Origin: Gemmatimonadota bacterium
GTDB lineage: Bacteria; Gemmatimonadota; Gemmatimonadetes; Palauibacterales; Palauibacteraceae
Length of the DNA: 5,142 nt
Reading direction: 5' to 3'
NCBI GenBank assembly: GCA_029863105.1
Contig: JAOTWC010000126.1
Span: 1-5,142, forward strand
The notes beneath the pieces are model-generated. The model ran no database searches. It saw nothing but the letters and a program-made list of their open reading frames with translations, and was not told the DNA's origin. The position numbers were made by a program, and so were the translations under genes. This document shows, piece after piece, positions 1 through 5,142 of the stretch (the first letter of the stretch is position 1; each line of letters begins with the position of its first letter).

Positions 1-934
1 CTTCCGATCTTTCAAATCGATTCCCCGACATTTCGATATCGGAAGTATACATGACCGCCACCCCCGCCCCGTTTCGCCGGAACGAGTTTCCACGATACCG
101 GCAGCCGTCCGAGAACATGAAATGGAGGCCGTAGCGGATGTTGTCCTCCGCGAGGTTCCTCGATACGCGGCTGTTCTTCACGAATTCGAAGTATATTCCG
201 TCCCGATGGCCGCGAATCTCGTTCGACTCGATGACGATGCGGGATGAGTTCCAGGCATGGATGCCGTTCCCCGAGTCCGTTTCGCTCGTCCCGGTGCCTA
301 CGAGTTGATTCTCGGTCACGCGGCAATCCGTGGTCCCCGCCAGATAGATGGCGAAGAACCCGCCGTGGATCCTGTTGTGGTCGATCTCGCAACGCGCTGC
401 CCGTTCGACCCGAATCGCGGCCCGATCTTCCACGTAGCTGACGCCGACGTTGCGCAGGTGCAGTCCCGTGATCCGAACGTCGTCGGCCGTCACTTCGAAG
501 ATCTGCCGCTCTCCCTCGCCGTCGATCGTGGGATAACCCTCTCCCTGTATGGTCAGTGGCCGATCCACGATGATCGTCGGCTCACTGTACAGGCCGGGCT
601 TCACGATGATGCGCGAACCCGGGGCGGCCGCCCGCACCGCGTCACCGATCGACGACAGGGGCCCCGACGGGTCCACGACGAGAATCGAAGGACTCGTCCC
701 GGCTGCTTCGCCAGTCCGTGCGAGCAGGTCGGGCGAGACGGAATCGGTGCGGACGCCCGGGCCGACGGAAGTGTCGGGCATCGCCGCAGCATGTGCCATC
801 GGCGCTTGCTCGGCCTGGGCCGCCCGGTCAGCCATCTCGAACGCCGATGGCGCGCCGGGTTCGCAGGAGACGACGAGCCCACCGATCAGCAGGGCCGCAG
901 CGCTAGCCTTCCGTCGCGCGAGCGTGACGGGCAC
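1..934 (-). CDS. nosD: NosD, periplasmic beta-helix copper-site assembly protein (3' part cut off by window edge)
   Basis: I translated 311 codons from a GTG at 934; the frame stays open to the window edge, so the C-terminal part is missing. Residues 8-23 form a basic and then hydrophobic export signal ending VVSC, a good lipobox with Cys24. A roughly 60-residue Ala/Pro/Ser-rich linker follows. From about residue 83 the protein shows the NosD/CASH parallel beta-helix pattern: an entry turn (VKPGLYSEP, then IQGEG and TIDG), repeated N-x-I/L turns, and the signature stretch RDGIYFEF (244-251), NIRYGLHFMFSD (265-276) and GAGVAVMYT (289-297). NosD is known to act with the NosFY ABC transporter in maturing the copper centre of NosZ. 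The GTG start is chosen because an ideal AAGGAGG lies 6 bp upstream. The gene overlaps the end of the nosB-type gene by 32 bp, which suggests translational coupling. The identification is firm; the lipid anchor is inferred. Confidence 0.93.
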   Translation of the reverse strand, partial: MPVTLARRKASAAALLIGGLVVSCEPGAPSAFEMADRAAQAEQAPMAHAAAMPDTSVGPGVRTDSVSPDLLARTGEAAGTSPSILVVDPSGPLSSIGDAVRAAAPGSRIIVKPGLYSEPTIIVDRPLTIQGEGYPTIDGEGERQIFEVTADDVRITGLHLRNVGVSYVEDRAAIRVERAARCEIDHNRIHGGFFAIYLAGTTDCRVTENQLVGTGTSETDSGNGIHAWNSSRIVIESNEIRGHRDGIYFEFVKNSRVSRNLAEDNIRYGLHFMFSDGCRYRGNSFRRNGAGVAVMYTSDIEMSGNRFERSE

Positions 935-1517
935 CCCGCGCCTCCTTCCAGGTGCGCCAGCCGACGACCAGGCCGACGAGGATCCCGATCCAGCCACCAA
1001 CGGCCGGAAGCGACGTGGCCGTGAAGTTCAGCAGATTTTTCGTGCCGATGAGCGGCGGCTGATACGTCATGCCGGGGATCTTGATGATCGCCATCTCGGC
1101 GTCGAGGTTATGGCCGTAGTCGTAGCCCCACAGATAGAAGTCCACGAGACCCGCGACTGCCGACACGACGAGCGCAGCGAACCAGGCGTACAACAGCCAT
1201 CGCTTGCCCGACGCCGCCGCCAGCAACCCCCAACCGATCAGGACGGCGAGAATCCACGGCATGTAGGAGAGCTCGGGAATCGCGTCGGGGACGATCGCCT
1301 TCATGCCGATATAGTGATTCAGCCCGTTGATGTTCTGGAGGTCGTGACGTCCGACACCCTCGATCGTGTCGATCCTGATGAGCAGGCCGATCCCCTCCGG
1401 GTACTGCGGCGCCTGGAGGCTGATCTTCCACAGGGGGACGAAGTAAAGCAGGATCAGCGCCAGAGCGGCTGCGAGCACGATCCGGCGGGATGCGGGGCTC
1501 GCCTTGAGATTCGTCAT
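903..1517 (-). CDS. nosB: NosB-type four-helix membrane protein of clade II nos clusters
   Basis: This 204-residue protein has four likely membrane helices at about residues 12-30, 86-103, 106-126 and 171-188. The external or loop segments between them look conserved: LQAPQYPEG (35-42), DLQNINGLNHYIGM (59-72) and IPGMTYQPPLIGTKNLLNF (147-165). They are rich in Pro, Asn, Tyr, His and Met. It lies between nosZ and nosD, the place occupied by nosB in clade II clusters such as that of Wolinella succinogenes; I used the symbol on position and topology. The biochemical role of NosB is not established. His58, His68, Met72 and Met150 could touch copper or a quinone, but this is speculation. The ATG at 1517 has only a weak GAAAG upstream, just below a strong hairpin. 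The stop at 903-905 lies 32 bp inside nosD. Other possibilities are a DoxX-like or otherwise uncharacterised membrane protein. Confidence 0.72.
   Translation of the reverse strand: MTNLKASPASRRIVLAAALALILLYFVPLWKISLQAPQYPEGIGLLIRIDTIEGVGRHDLQNINGLNHYIGMKAIVPDAIPELSYMPWILAVLIGWGLLAAASGKRWLLYAWFAALVVSAVAGLVDFYLWGYDYGHNLDAEMAIIKIPGMTYQPPLIGTKNLLNFTATSLPAVGGWIGILVGLVVGWRTWKEARGARHARATEG
941..947 (-). promoter_or_regulatory. Ribosome binding site of nosD
   Basis: On the minus strand AAGGAGG ends 6 bp before the GTG at 934. It lies inside the coding region of the upstream nosB-type gene. It is the strongest Shine-Dalgarno sequence I noticed in the window and it fixes the nosD start at a non-ATG codon. 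The next possible starts downstream have no comparable motif, and starting there would remove the signal peptide. Confidence 0.85.
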
Positions 1518-1525
1518 CTATCTTT

Positions 1526-1564
1526 CGGTTCCGTCCGGGGCCCCACGGCGGGGGCCCCGAACCG
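1526..1564 (-). other. GC-rich intercistronic hairpin between nosZ and nosB
   Basis: GGGGCCCC at 1537-1544 pairs with GGGGCCCC at 1551-1558 around a 6-base loop. The stem is extended by CGGTTC (1526-1531) pairing with GAACCG (1559-1564), leaving a 5-base bulge (1532-1536). The structure starts 11 bp after the nosZ stop, and its base lies 8 bp before the nosB ATG. No T-run follows it in the direction of transcription, so an intrinsic terminator is unlikely. An mRNA-stabilising or processing element that sets the nosZ:nosB ratio fits better. The pairing is seen in sequence; the role is inferred. Confidence 0.6.
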
Positions 1565-1575
1565 GAGATTCAAAG

Positions 1576-3531
1576 TCAGTCGCCCGTTCCGAAGGAGATC
1601 GTCGGGTTGCTGCCGCGCGGGGATACTCGAACGTAGCCCTGCATTTCCTGGTGCAGCGCGGAGCAGAAGTCCGTGCAGTAGAACGGAAACACGCCAACCC
1701 TCTGCGGTACCCAGCGAAGCGTTCTCGTCTCGCCCGGCATGACGAGCAGCTCCGAATTTCGCGCACCGATGACCGCGAACCCGTGCGGTACGTCCCAATC
1801 CTGTTCCAGGTTCGTGACGTGGAACAGCACCGTGTCACCCACCATCACACCCTCGATATTGTCGGGCGCGAAATGGCTGCGGATCGTCGTCATGTAAACG
1901 TGGACCGTGTTGCCGGCACGTTCGATCCGGGCGTCGCTTTCCTGCAGCGTCGCGTGAGGATTGCTGTTCTCGGTGAGATCGAACATCTGCACCTGGTTTG
2001 CGGTCACGAGTTCCGCTGGCAGCCCCTGCGCGTAGTGTGGCTCTCCCATCGTGGGGAAGTCGAGCAGCAGACGCATGTTGTCACCGGAAATGTCGATGAG
2101 CTGTGCCGAGTGCGCGAGCTCGGGTCCGGTCGGCAGATACCGGTCTTTCGTGATTTTGTTGAGCGCGACCACATACTTCCCGAACGGCTCCGAGCTGTCG
2201 CCACCCGGGATCATCAGGTGACCCGTCGAATAGTACGCTTCCTGCCTGTCGAGCACTTCCCAGGTCCCCAGCTTCCACTTGACGATCTCGGACGAGATGA
2301 ACATCGAGGTGTACGCGTTGCCGTTCGCGTCGAACTCGGTGTGCAGCGGACCCAGACCTGGCTCCTGCACCTCACCCGCCAGCACCGCCTCGTACTCCAG
2401 CACGGGGATGCCGTTGATCACCGTTTCGAACCGCTCGTTGGCAATCGCGTCGATCATCTTCGAGAACGAGTGGACTGGAATTGTCGTGGCAAGCTTGCCG
2501 CCTGCCACGATGTACTCTCCCGTCGGATCGACGTCGACACCGTGCGGCGATTTCGGTGTGGGCAGGAAGTAGATCATGTCGGAACAGTCCGCGGGCTCGA
2601 TCATCCGTACGGAATTCCGCAACTCGGACCTACCGATCCGGTCTTCGCCCATCACGTTGTGCACGTACTGCCCCGGCACCAGGCGTCCCGCCTCCTCGGC
2701 AACGCACGTTTCCGCCCTGCGCCAGTTCACGGCCGCAACGAAGTCCTTGTCGGCCTGCGAGGCGTTCACCTCGAGCAGCGTATGCTCCTGTTCCGTGTTG
2801 TACGTCGTGAAGAACGCCCAACCGTCCGAGACCTGACGTCCCGAGTGGGCAATGTCGTAGTCGAATCCCGGGACATGGATCTGGAACGCGATGTCCATCT
2901 CGCCGGGCCGGTCGGCGCGGATGAACGAGAGCGTTCCACTGAAGTTCTCCTTGAACGTCGAGATCGGCACGTCGGCCTGCGGGATCGGCACACTGAACCG
3001 TGTGGACGCGATCACGTATTCGCTGTTCGGCGTGATGAACGGAGACGCGTGATTGCCGGCCGAATTCGGGATCTCCAGAATCTCTTCGGTCTCGAATTTC
3101 GACAGGTCGATCCGGGCCACGCGCGGCGTGTTGTTGCCGTTTATGAACAGCCAGCGCCCGTCGGGGATGCCGTCGGTCTGTGAGAGCTGCGGGTGATGTG
3201 CATCGTCCCAGGGAATCATGCCGAAGCTCGTGTTCAGCATGTTCTTGGTCTCTTCCGAGTACCCCCAACTGTTCTCGGGGTACTGCGAGAACACGGCGAT
3301 CGTCTTGATCAGCCGGCCGGAGGGAAGGCCATGGACGGTCACGTTGCCACTGAAGCCACCGGACATGAAAGCGTAGAACTCGTCGTAGTCGCCCGGGGCC
3401 ACGTAGACGTCGCTGGCGGCGTCACCGGCTCCCGCGGCGGGGCCGCTCGAACTCTGGCACGCGTACGTGAACGCGCCGGCGAACACCGCCGCGGCCACGA
3501 GCATCACGAGCCTGAATCTGCTGTTCGTCAT
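1576..3531 (-). CDS. nosZ: Clade II nitrous oxide reductase NosZ (N2O to N2)
   Basis: This 651-residue periplasmic copper enzyme is the terminal reductase of N2O respiration. The signal (residues 5-24) is Sec-type with no twin arginine, as in clade II, and ends TYAC; Cys25 followed by a Ser/Gly/Ala linker suggests a lipoprotein, although the lipobox is imperfect. The seven-bladed propeller carries all seven expected CuZ histidines: His112 and His113 (DAHHP), His161 (GNHASPF), His330 (SPHGVD), His397 (GPLHTEFD), His438 (TGHLM) and His499 (GEPHY). The 49- and 61-residue spacings match what I recall of clade I enzymes. The C-terminal cupredoxin domain has the CuA ligands His583 (PHGF), Cys619, Cys623, His627 and Met630 in CTDFCSALHQEM; Asp621 stands where clade I has Trp, a backbone ligand. 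The enzyme therefore looks intact. The ATG at 3531 has a modest AAGAGA 7 bp upstream (3539-3544). The cytochrome gene ends 25 bp before it. Confidence 0.98.
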   Translation of the reverse strand: MTNSRFRLVMLVAAAVFAGAFTYACQSSSGPAAGAGDAASDVYVAPGDYDEFYAFMSGGFSGNVTVHGLPSGRLIKTIAVFSQYPENSWGYSEETKNMLNTSFGMIPWDDAHHPQLSQTDGIPDGRWLFINGNNTPRVARIDLSKFETEEILEIPNSAGNHASPFITPNSEYVIASTRFSVPIPQADVPISTFKENFSGTLSFIRADRPGEMDIAFQIHVPGFDYDIAHSGRQVSDGWAFFTTYNTEQEHTLLEVNASQADKDFVAAVNWRRAETCVAEEAGRLVPGQYVHNVMGEDRIGRSELRNSVRMIEPADCSDMIYFLPTPKSPHGVDVDPTGEYIVAGGKLATTIPVHSFSKMIDAIANERFETVINGIPVLEYEAVLAGEVQEPGLGPLHTEFDANGNAYTSMFISSEIVKWKLGTWEVLDRQEAYYSTGHLMIPGGDSSEPFGKYVVALNKITKDRYLPTGPELAHSAQLIDISGDNMRLLLDFPTMGEPHYAQGLPAELVTANQVQMFDLTENSNPHATLQESDARIERAGNTVHVYMTTIRSHFAPDNIEGVMVGDTVLFHVTNLEQDWDVPHGFAVIGARNSELLVMPGETRTLRWVPQRVGVFPFYCTDFCSALHQEMQGYVRVSPRGSNPTISFGTGD

Positions 3532-3556
3532 CGGTCAGTCTCTTGTTTGCAGGGGT

Positions 3557-4075
3557 TCAGTTCTGGGCGCCTGGATTCTCCGCGCCCACTTGACGCAGGT
3601 ACTCGAGGACCGCCCGGGCGTCCTCTTCCGTCAACTGCTGGTTCGCCATGGGCGTGTAGTTGAATTCGGCGAACAGCTTCTTGGCTTCCGGATGCCTCGC
3701 TACCATCTCCTCGGGGCCGAGGATCATGTTCATGATGTACTCGGGCGTCCGCTGCCCGGTTACGGTACTGAGGTCGGGGCCTACGTAGCGCTCTCCCAGC
3801 TTGTGGCAGGCGCTGCACTTCACGGCGAAGATTTCTCCGCCGGCGGCTGCCAGCGATCCGTCCACGTCTCCGAGGTCGAGGTCGCGAATGGGTCCTATGC
3901 CCTGTTCCAACTCGACTGCGGTGAGTCCGTTGCCCGCCACCGCGGCGGGCGCGGCAGAAACATCGGAAGCACCCGCGTCCGGCGGATCCCCGCCTCCCCC
4001 GCATGCGGCTGCCGAAACAGCCAAGAAGACGAGAATCACGAACCGGACGGGGTGCTTATAGGCCTTGGTCTGCAT
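3557..4075 (-). CDS. Lipoprotein mono-haem cytochrome c, probable electron donor to NosZ
   Basis: The protein has 172 residues. Residues 11-24 form a hydrophobic signal ending AAAC, so Cys25 is a likely lipidation site. A Gly-, Pro- and Ala-rich linker runs to about residue 75. The single haem motif is CSACH (87-91) in a class I cytochrome c domain (about 76-165) that ends with the typical C-terminal helix (TEEDARAVLEYLRQV). Met143 in YTPMANQQLT is the likely second haem-iron ligand. It is the first gene of the operon and sits 25 bp upstream of nosZ. I infer that it passes electrons from the respiratory chain to CuA, in a cluster that shows no NosR. The start at 4075 is supported by a GGAAAGGG 7 bp upstream. 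It is not clearly one of the Wolinella NosC proteins, so no symbol is given. Haem binding is sure; the partner is inferred. Confidence 0.92.
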   Translation of the reverse strand: MQTKAYKHPVRFVILVFLAVSAAACGGGGDPPDAGASDVSAAPAAVAGNGLTAVELEQGIGPIRDLDLGDVDGSLAAAGGEIFAVKCSACHKLGERYVGPDLSTVTGQRTPEYIMNMILGPEEMVARHPEAKKLFAEFNYTPMANQQLTEEDARAVLEYLRQVGAENPGAQN

Positions 4076-4082
4076 GCGTAGA

Positions 4083-4090
4083 CCCTTTCC
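4083..4090 (-). promoter_or_regulatory. Ribosome binding site of the cytochrome c gene
   Basis: GGAAAGGG on the minus strand lies 7 bp before the ATG at 4075. It supports that start and the full lipoprotein signal. Confidence 0.7.
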
Positions 4091-4131
4091 ATAATGAAAC
4101 GCTCGCGACGAATAACCGAGTCGTGGATCCG

Positions 4132-4161
4132 AACATAAAGAAGCGTGCTTCGGTTTGTCAA
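4132..4161 (-). promoter_or_regulatory. Putative sigma-70-type promoter of the cytochrome c-nosZ-nosB-nosD operon
   Basis: Read on the minus strand, TTGACA (4156-4161) matches the -35 consensus fully. It is followed after 18 bp by TATGTT (4132-4137), a four-of-six -10 element. This would give a leader of about 50 bases before the cytochrome ATG. The -35 box overlaps the left arm of the inverted repeats, so a protein bound there should block or modulate RNA polymerase. This is a motif match only; no start site is known. Confidence 0.5.
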
Positions 4162-4194
4162 GGTTGTGCCGGTCACAACCTATTTAACCTTGAC
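4157..4194. promoter_or_regulatory. Overlapping inverted repeats, probable operator of the divergent control region
   Basis: Two perfect inverted repeats share a left half. AGGTTGTG (4161-4168) pairs with CACAACCT (4174-4181) across 5 bp. GTCAAGGTT (4157-4165) pairs with AACCTTGAC (4186-4194) across 20 bp. One AGGTT half-site is thus faced by two AACCT copies set 9 bp apart (4177-4181 and 4186-4190), close to one helical turn. The outer arms contain the TTGACA boxes of both strands. The adjacent winged-helix regulator is the natural candidate to bind here, which would give both operon control and autoregulation. The repeats are directly visible; the binding protein is inferred. Confidence 0.65.
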
Positions 4195-4218
4195 ATCTGC
4201 ACCTTTCTGGGCCAATCT
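4190..4218 (+). promoter_or_regulatory. Possible promoter of the divergent regulator gene
   Basis: A perfect TTGACA at 4190-4195 faces the regulator gene. At 17 bp spacing the -10 position holds CAATCT (4213-4218), a poor match. A transcript from it would start at about the ATG at 4225. That would be a leaderless message, in line with the lack of a good Shine-Dalgarno sequence. The weak -10 leaves this tentative. Confidence 0.3.
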
Positions 4219-4224
4219 TGAGCA

Positions 4225-4878
4225 ATGAATGACGCCGATCAGATCCGCGTTCCCGGCCTCGGGCAGACCCAACGAGAACTCCTGCATTCGTTGAAGCGGC
4301 GGGGTCCGTCGACGACGGGAGAACTCGCCGATGGCTTCGATCTGGCGACCGGTACGCTGAGGGAACACATCCGGTCGCTCGAGTCAAGACGGCTTGTCGT
4401 GCGCGTCGGCCGGCGACGCGAGGGACCCGGCAGACCGCACGTGATCTATGGCCTCACGGACGCGGGACAGGCGCTGTTTCCCCAGGGAGAGGCGGAATTG
4501 CTCGTCGGCCTGGTCGAACACCTCCTCGGCACAGGTCACGCTGCTCTCGTGGAGGACTTCTTTCTGTCGCGCGCGAAGGCTGACTACGACCAGGTCGCCG
4601 CCCGCCTGCAAAGGCTGGGTCCCGCCGAGCGCCTCTCCGAGGGAGTACGCTTCATGGCGGAAGCCGGCTACATGCCGGAGGTGGAGCAGGACTCCAAGAC
4701 AGGCGATACCGTGATCCGGCTGTGCAACTGTCCCCTGCGGTCCGTGGTGGCAGTCACTCAGCTGCCGTGTCGGAGCGAGGAGAGGCTCCTGTCGGCACTC
4801 GTCGATGCGAAACTGGAACGGATCGCCTACATGCCCGACGGGGACGACAGCTGCTCCTACCGGATCCGATCGACGTAG
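4225..4878 (+). CDS. SufR-like (COG2345-type) winged-helix regulator with Fe-S-type cysteine cluster
   Basis: The protein has 217 residues. A winged helix-turn-helix occupies residues 12-82: helix at about 13-26, STTGELADGFD (29-39), a recognition helix at about 42-56, and a basic wing with GRPHVIYGLTDAGQALFP (69-86). A helical linker follows (90-145). The C-terminal domain has four cysteines: Cys167 and Cys169 (LCNCP), Cys182 (LPC) and Cys210 (DSCSYRI). The spacing Cys169-x12-Cys182-x27-Cys210 fits the three conserved cluster ligands of SufR as I recall them, and the NCP and GD..C.YRI contexts also fit. Such proteins bind DNA as dimers and sense Fe-S cluster state. The gene is divergent from the nos operon across a 149-bp region with inverted repeats, so I infer that it controls nos in response to O2, NO or iron. 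A TGA lies directly upstream in frame, so the ATG at 4225 is the first possible start; its Shine-Dalgarno is very weak. A true SufR controlling a suf operon elsewhere is the alternative. Confidence 0.85.
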   Translation: MNDADQIRVPGLGQTQRELLHSLKRRGPSTTGELADGFDLATGTLREHIRSLESRRLVVRVGRRREGPGRPHVIYGLTDAGQALFPQGEAELLVGLVEHLLGTGHAALVEDFFLSRAKADYDQVAARLQRLGPAERLSEGVRFMAEAGYMPEVEQDSKTGDTVIRLCNCPLRSVVAVTQLPCRSEERLLSALVDAKLERIAYMPDGDDSCSYRIRST

Positions 4879-4901
4879 CTGTCACCAGAGTCGGTGTGGC
4901 C

Positions 4902-5142
4902 TCAGAAGCTGAGCGTGAGTCCCAGCCGTGGTGCGAACGTGGTCGCGCTCGTCTTCGGGCCGCCGCCGCTGTCTTCCGACCGCGCGAACTTCAGGTCGCC
5001 GGTCGACAGCAAGTCGAAGCCCAGGTCGACAGCCGCCGCCGTGCGTCCGGACGCGAGTCGAATCCGCCCGCCCAGGCCGCCCCCGACCACGGCCGCCGAA
5101 CTCGATTCTTGCGGTAGACTCGACCCTGTGCGGCTCTGGGTG
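4902..5142 (-). CDS. C-terminal end of a probable outer-membrane beta-barrel protein (5' part beyond window)
   Basis: The frame is open from the right edge (5142) to a TGA at 4902-4904, giving 79 complete codons plus the stop. The segment shows alternating polar and hydrophobic strands: RTAAAVDLGFDLLS, a Gly/Ser-rich loop with SEDSGGGPKTS, and a last strand TFAPRLGLTLSF. The terminal Phe with hydrophobic residues at every second position is the usual beta-signal of barrel proteins recognised by the Bam machinery. The product family cannot be named from this part. A GTG at 5090 could look like a start, but the frame continues upstream without a stop, so I treat the gene as truncated by the window. 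It converges on the regulator gene with only 23 bp between them. A link to N2O respiration is not evident. Confidence 0.6.
   Translation of the reverse strand, partial: TQSRTGSSLPQESSSAAVVGGGLGGRIRLASGRTAAAVDLGFDLLSTGDLKFARSEDSGGGPKTSATTFAPRLGLTLSF

Noticed and set aside
12..392. 126-residue minus-strand open frame
   Set aside because: It is in a different frame on the same strand as nosD, which shows the real NosD motifs.
257..1024. 255-residue plus-strand open frame
   Set aside because: It is antisense to nosD, whose family signature is unmistakable on the other strand.
1537..1558. Intrinsic terminator after nosZ
   Set aside because: The stem is strong, but no T-tract follows in the transcribed direction and nosB-nosD continue on the same strand right after it.
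549..1742. 397-residue plus-strand open frame
   Set aside because: It runs antisense to nosD, nosB and the end of nosZ, with a low-complexity Arg/Pro/Ser composition typical of a shadow frame.
1504..3183. 559-residue plus-strand open frame antisense to nosZ
   Set aside because: It lies opposite the intact nosZ gene with all copper ligands. Its product is Arg/His/Val-rich with no recognisable domain; long antisense frames are common in GC-rich DNA.
4164..4178. FNR/NNR-type or CRP-type site (TTGTG-N5-CACAA)
   Set aside because: FNR-family sites have TTGAT-type arms with a 4-bp spacer and CRP has TGTGA-N6-TCACA. The 5-bp spacer and the arms fit neither well.
4879..4913. Bidirectional terminator between the convergent genes
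   Set aside because: Only short pairings are seen (CACC/GGTG with a 6-base loop; CTCAG/CTGAG with a 3-base loop), with no T-run on either strand.
4722..5117. 131-residue plus-strand open frame bridging the regulator end and the right edge
   Set aside because: It overlaps the Cys-rich end of the regulator out of frame and is Arg-rich without motifs; the opposite-strand barrel C-terminus explains 4902-5142 better.
1..5142. CRISPR array, tRNA/rRNA, insertion sequence or attachment site
   Set aside because: No regularly spaced repeats, structural RNA signatures, transposase motifs or target duplications were seen on either strand.

Overview
The window is the promoter-proximal half of a nitrous oxide (N2O) respiration locus of the clade II ('atypical', Sec-exported) type, from a GC-rich Gram-negative bacterium. 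Gemmatimonadota or another phylum that carries clade II NosZ is my best guess; this rests on gene order, a Sec/lipoprotein-type NosZ signal and composition, not on a database search. Three exported proteins carry candidate lipoprotein signals, and one edge gene ends like an outer-membrane beta-barrel, which fits a diderm cell.

Layout. Positions 4075 down to 1 are one leftward (minus-strand) operon: a lipoprotein cytochrome c (3557-4075), nosZ (1576-3531), a four-helix membrane protein in the nosB position (903-1517) and nosD (934 to the left edge, truncated by the window). Gaps are 25 bp (cytochrome to nosZ), 58 bp with a strong GC hairpin (nosZ to nosB), and a 32-bp overlap (nosB to nosD). 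The usual partners nosF, nosY and nosL are not seen and would be expected beyond position 1. No nosR is present in the window. Positions 4076-4224 are a compact divergent control region with back-to-back TTGACA elements embedded in overlapping inverted repeats. Positions 4225-4878 (plus strand) encode a winged-helix regulator with a C-terminal cysteine cluster like that of the Fe-S protein SufR. Positions 4902-5142 (minus strand) are the C-terminal end of a probable outer-membrane barrel protein that converges on the regulator. No gene-free stretch exceeds 300 bp.

How the parts would work together. Inferred: the cytochrome c lipoprotein feeds electrons into the CuA site of NosZ, which reduces N2O to N2 at CuZ. 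NosD, with the unseen NosF/NosY transporter, supports copper-site assembly, and the NosB-like protein has an unassigned membrane role. The divergent Cys-rich regulator is the obvious candidate to tie transcription of the operon to Fe-S cluster state, and so to O2, NO or iron. This regulatory link is the most novel part of the window and is inference from position, cysteine pattern and operator geometry.
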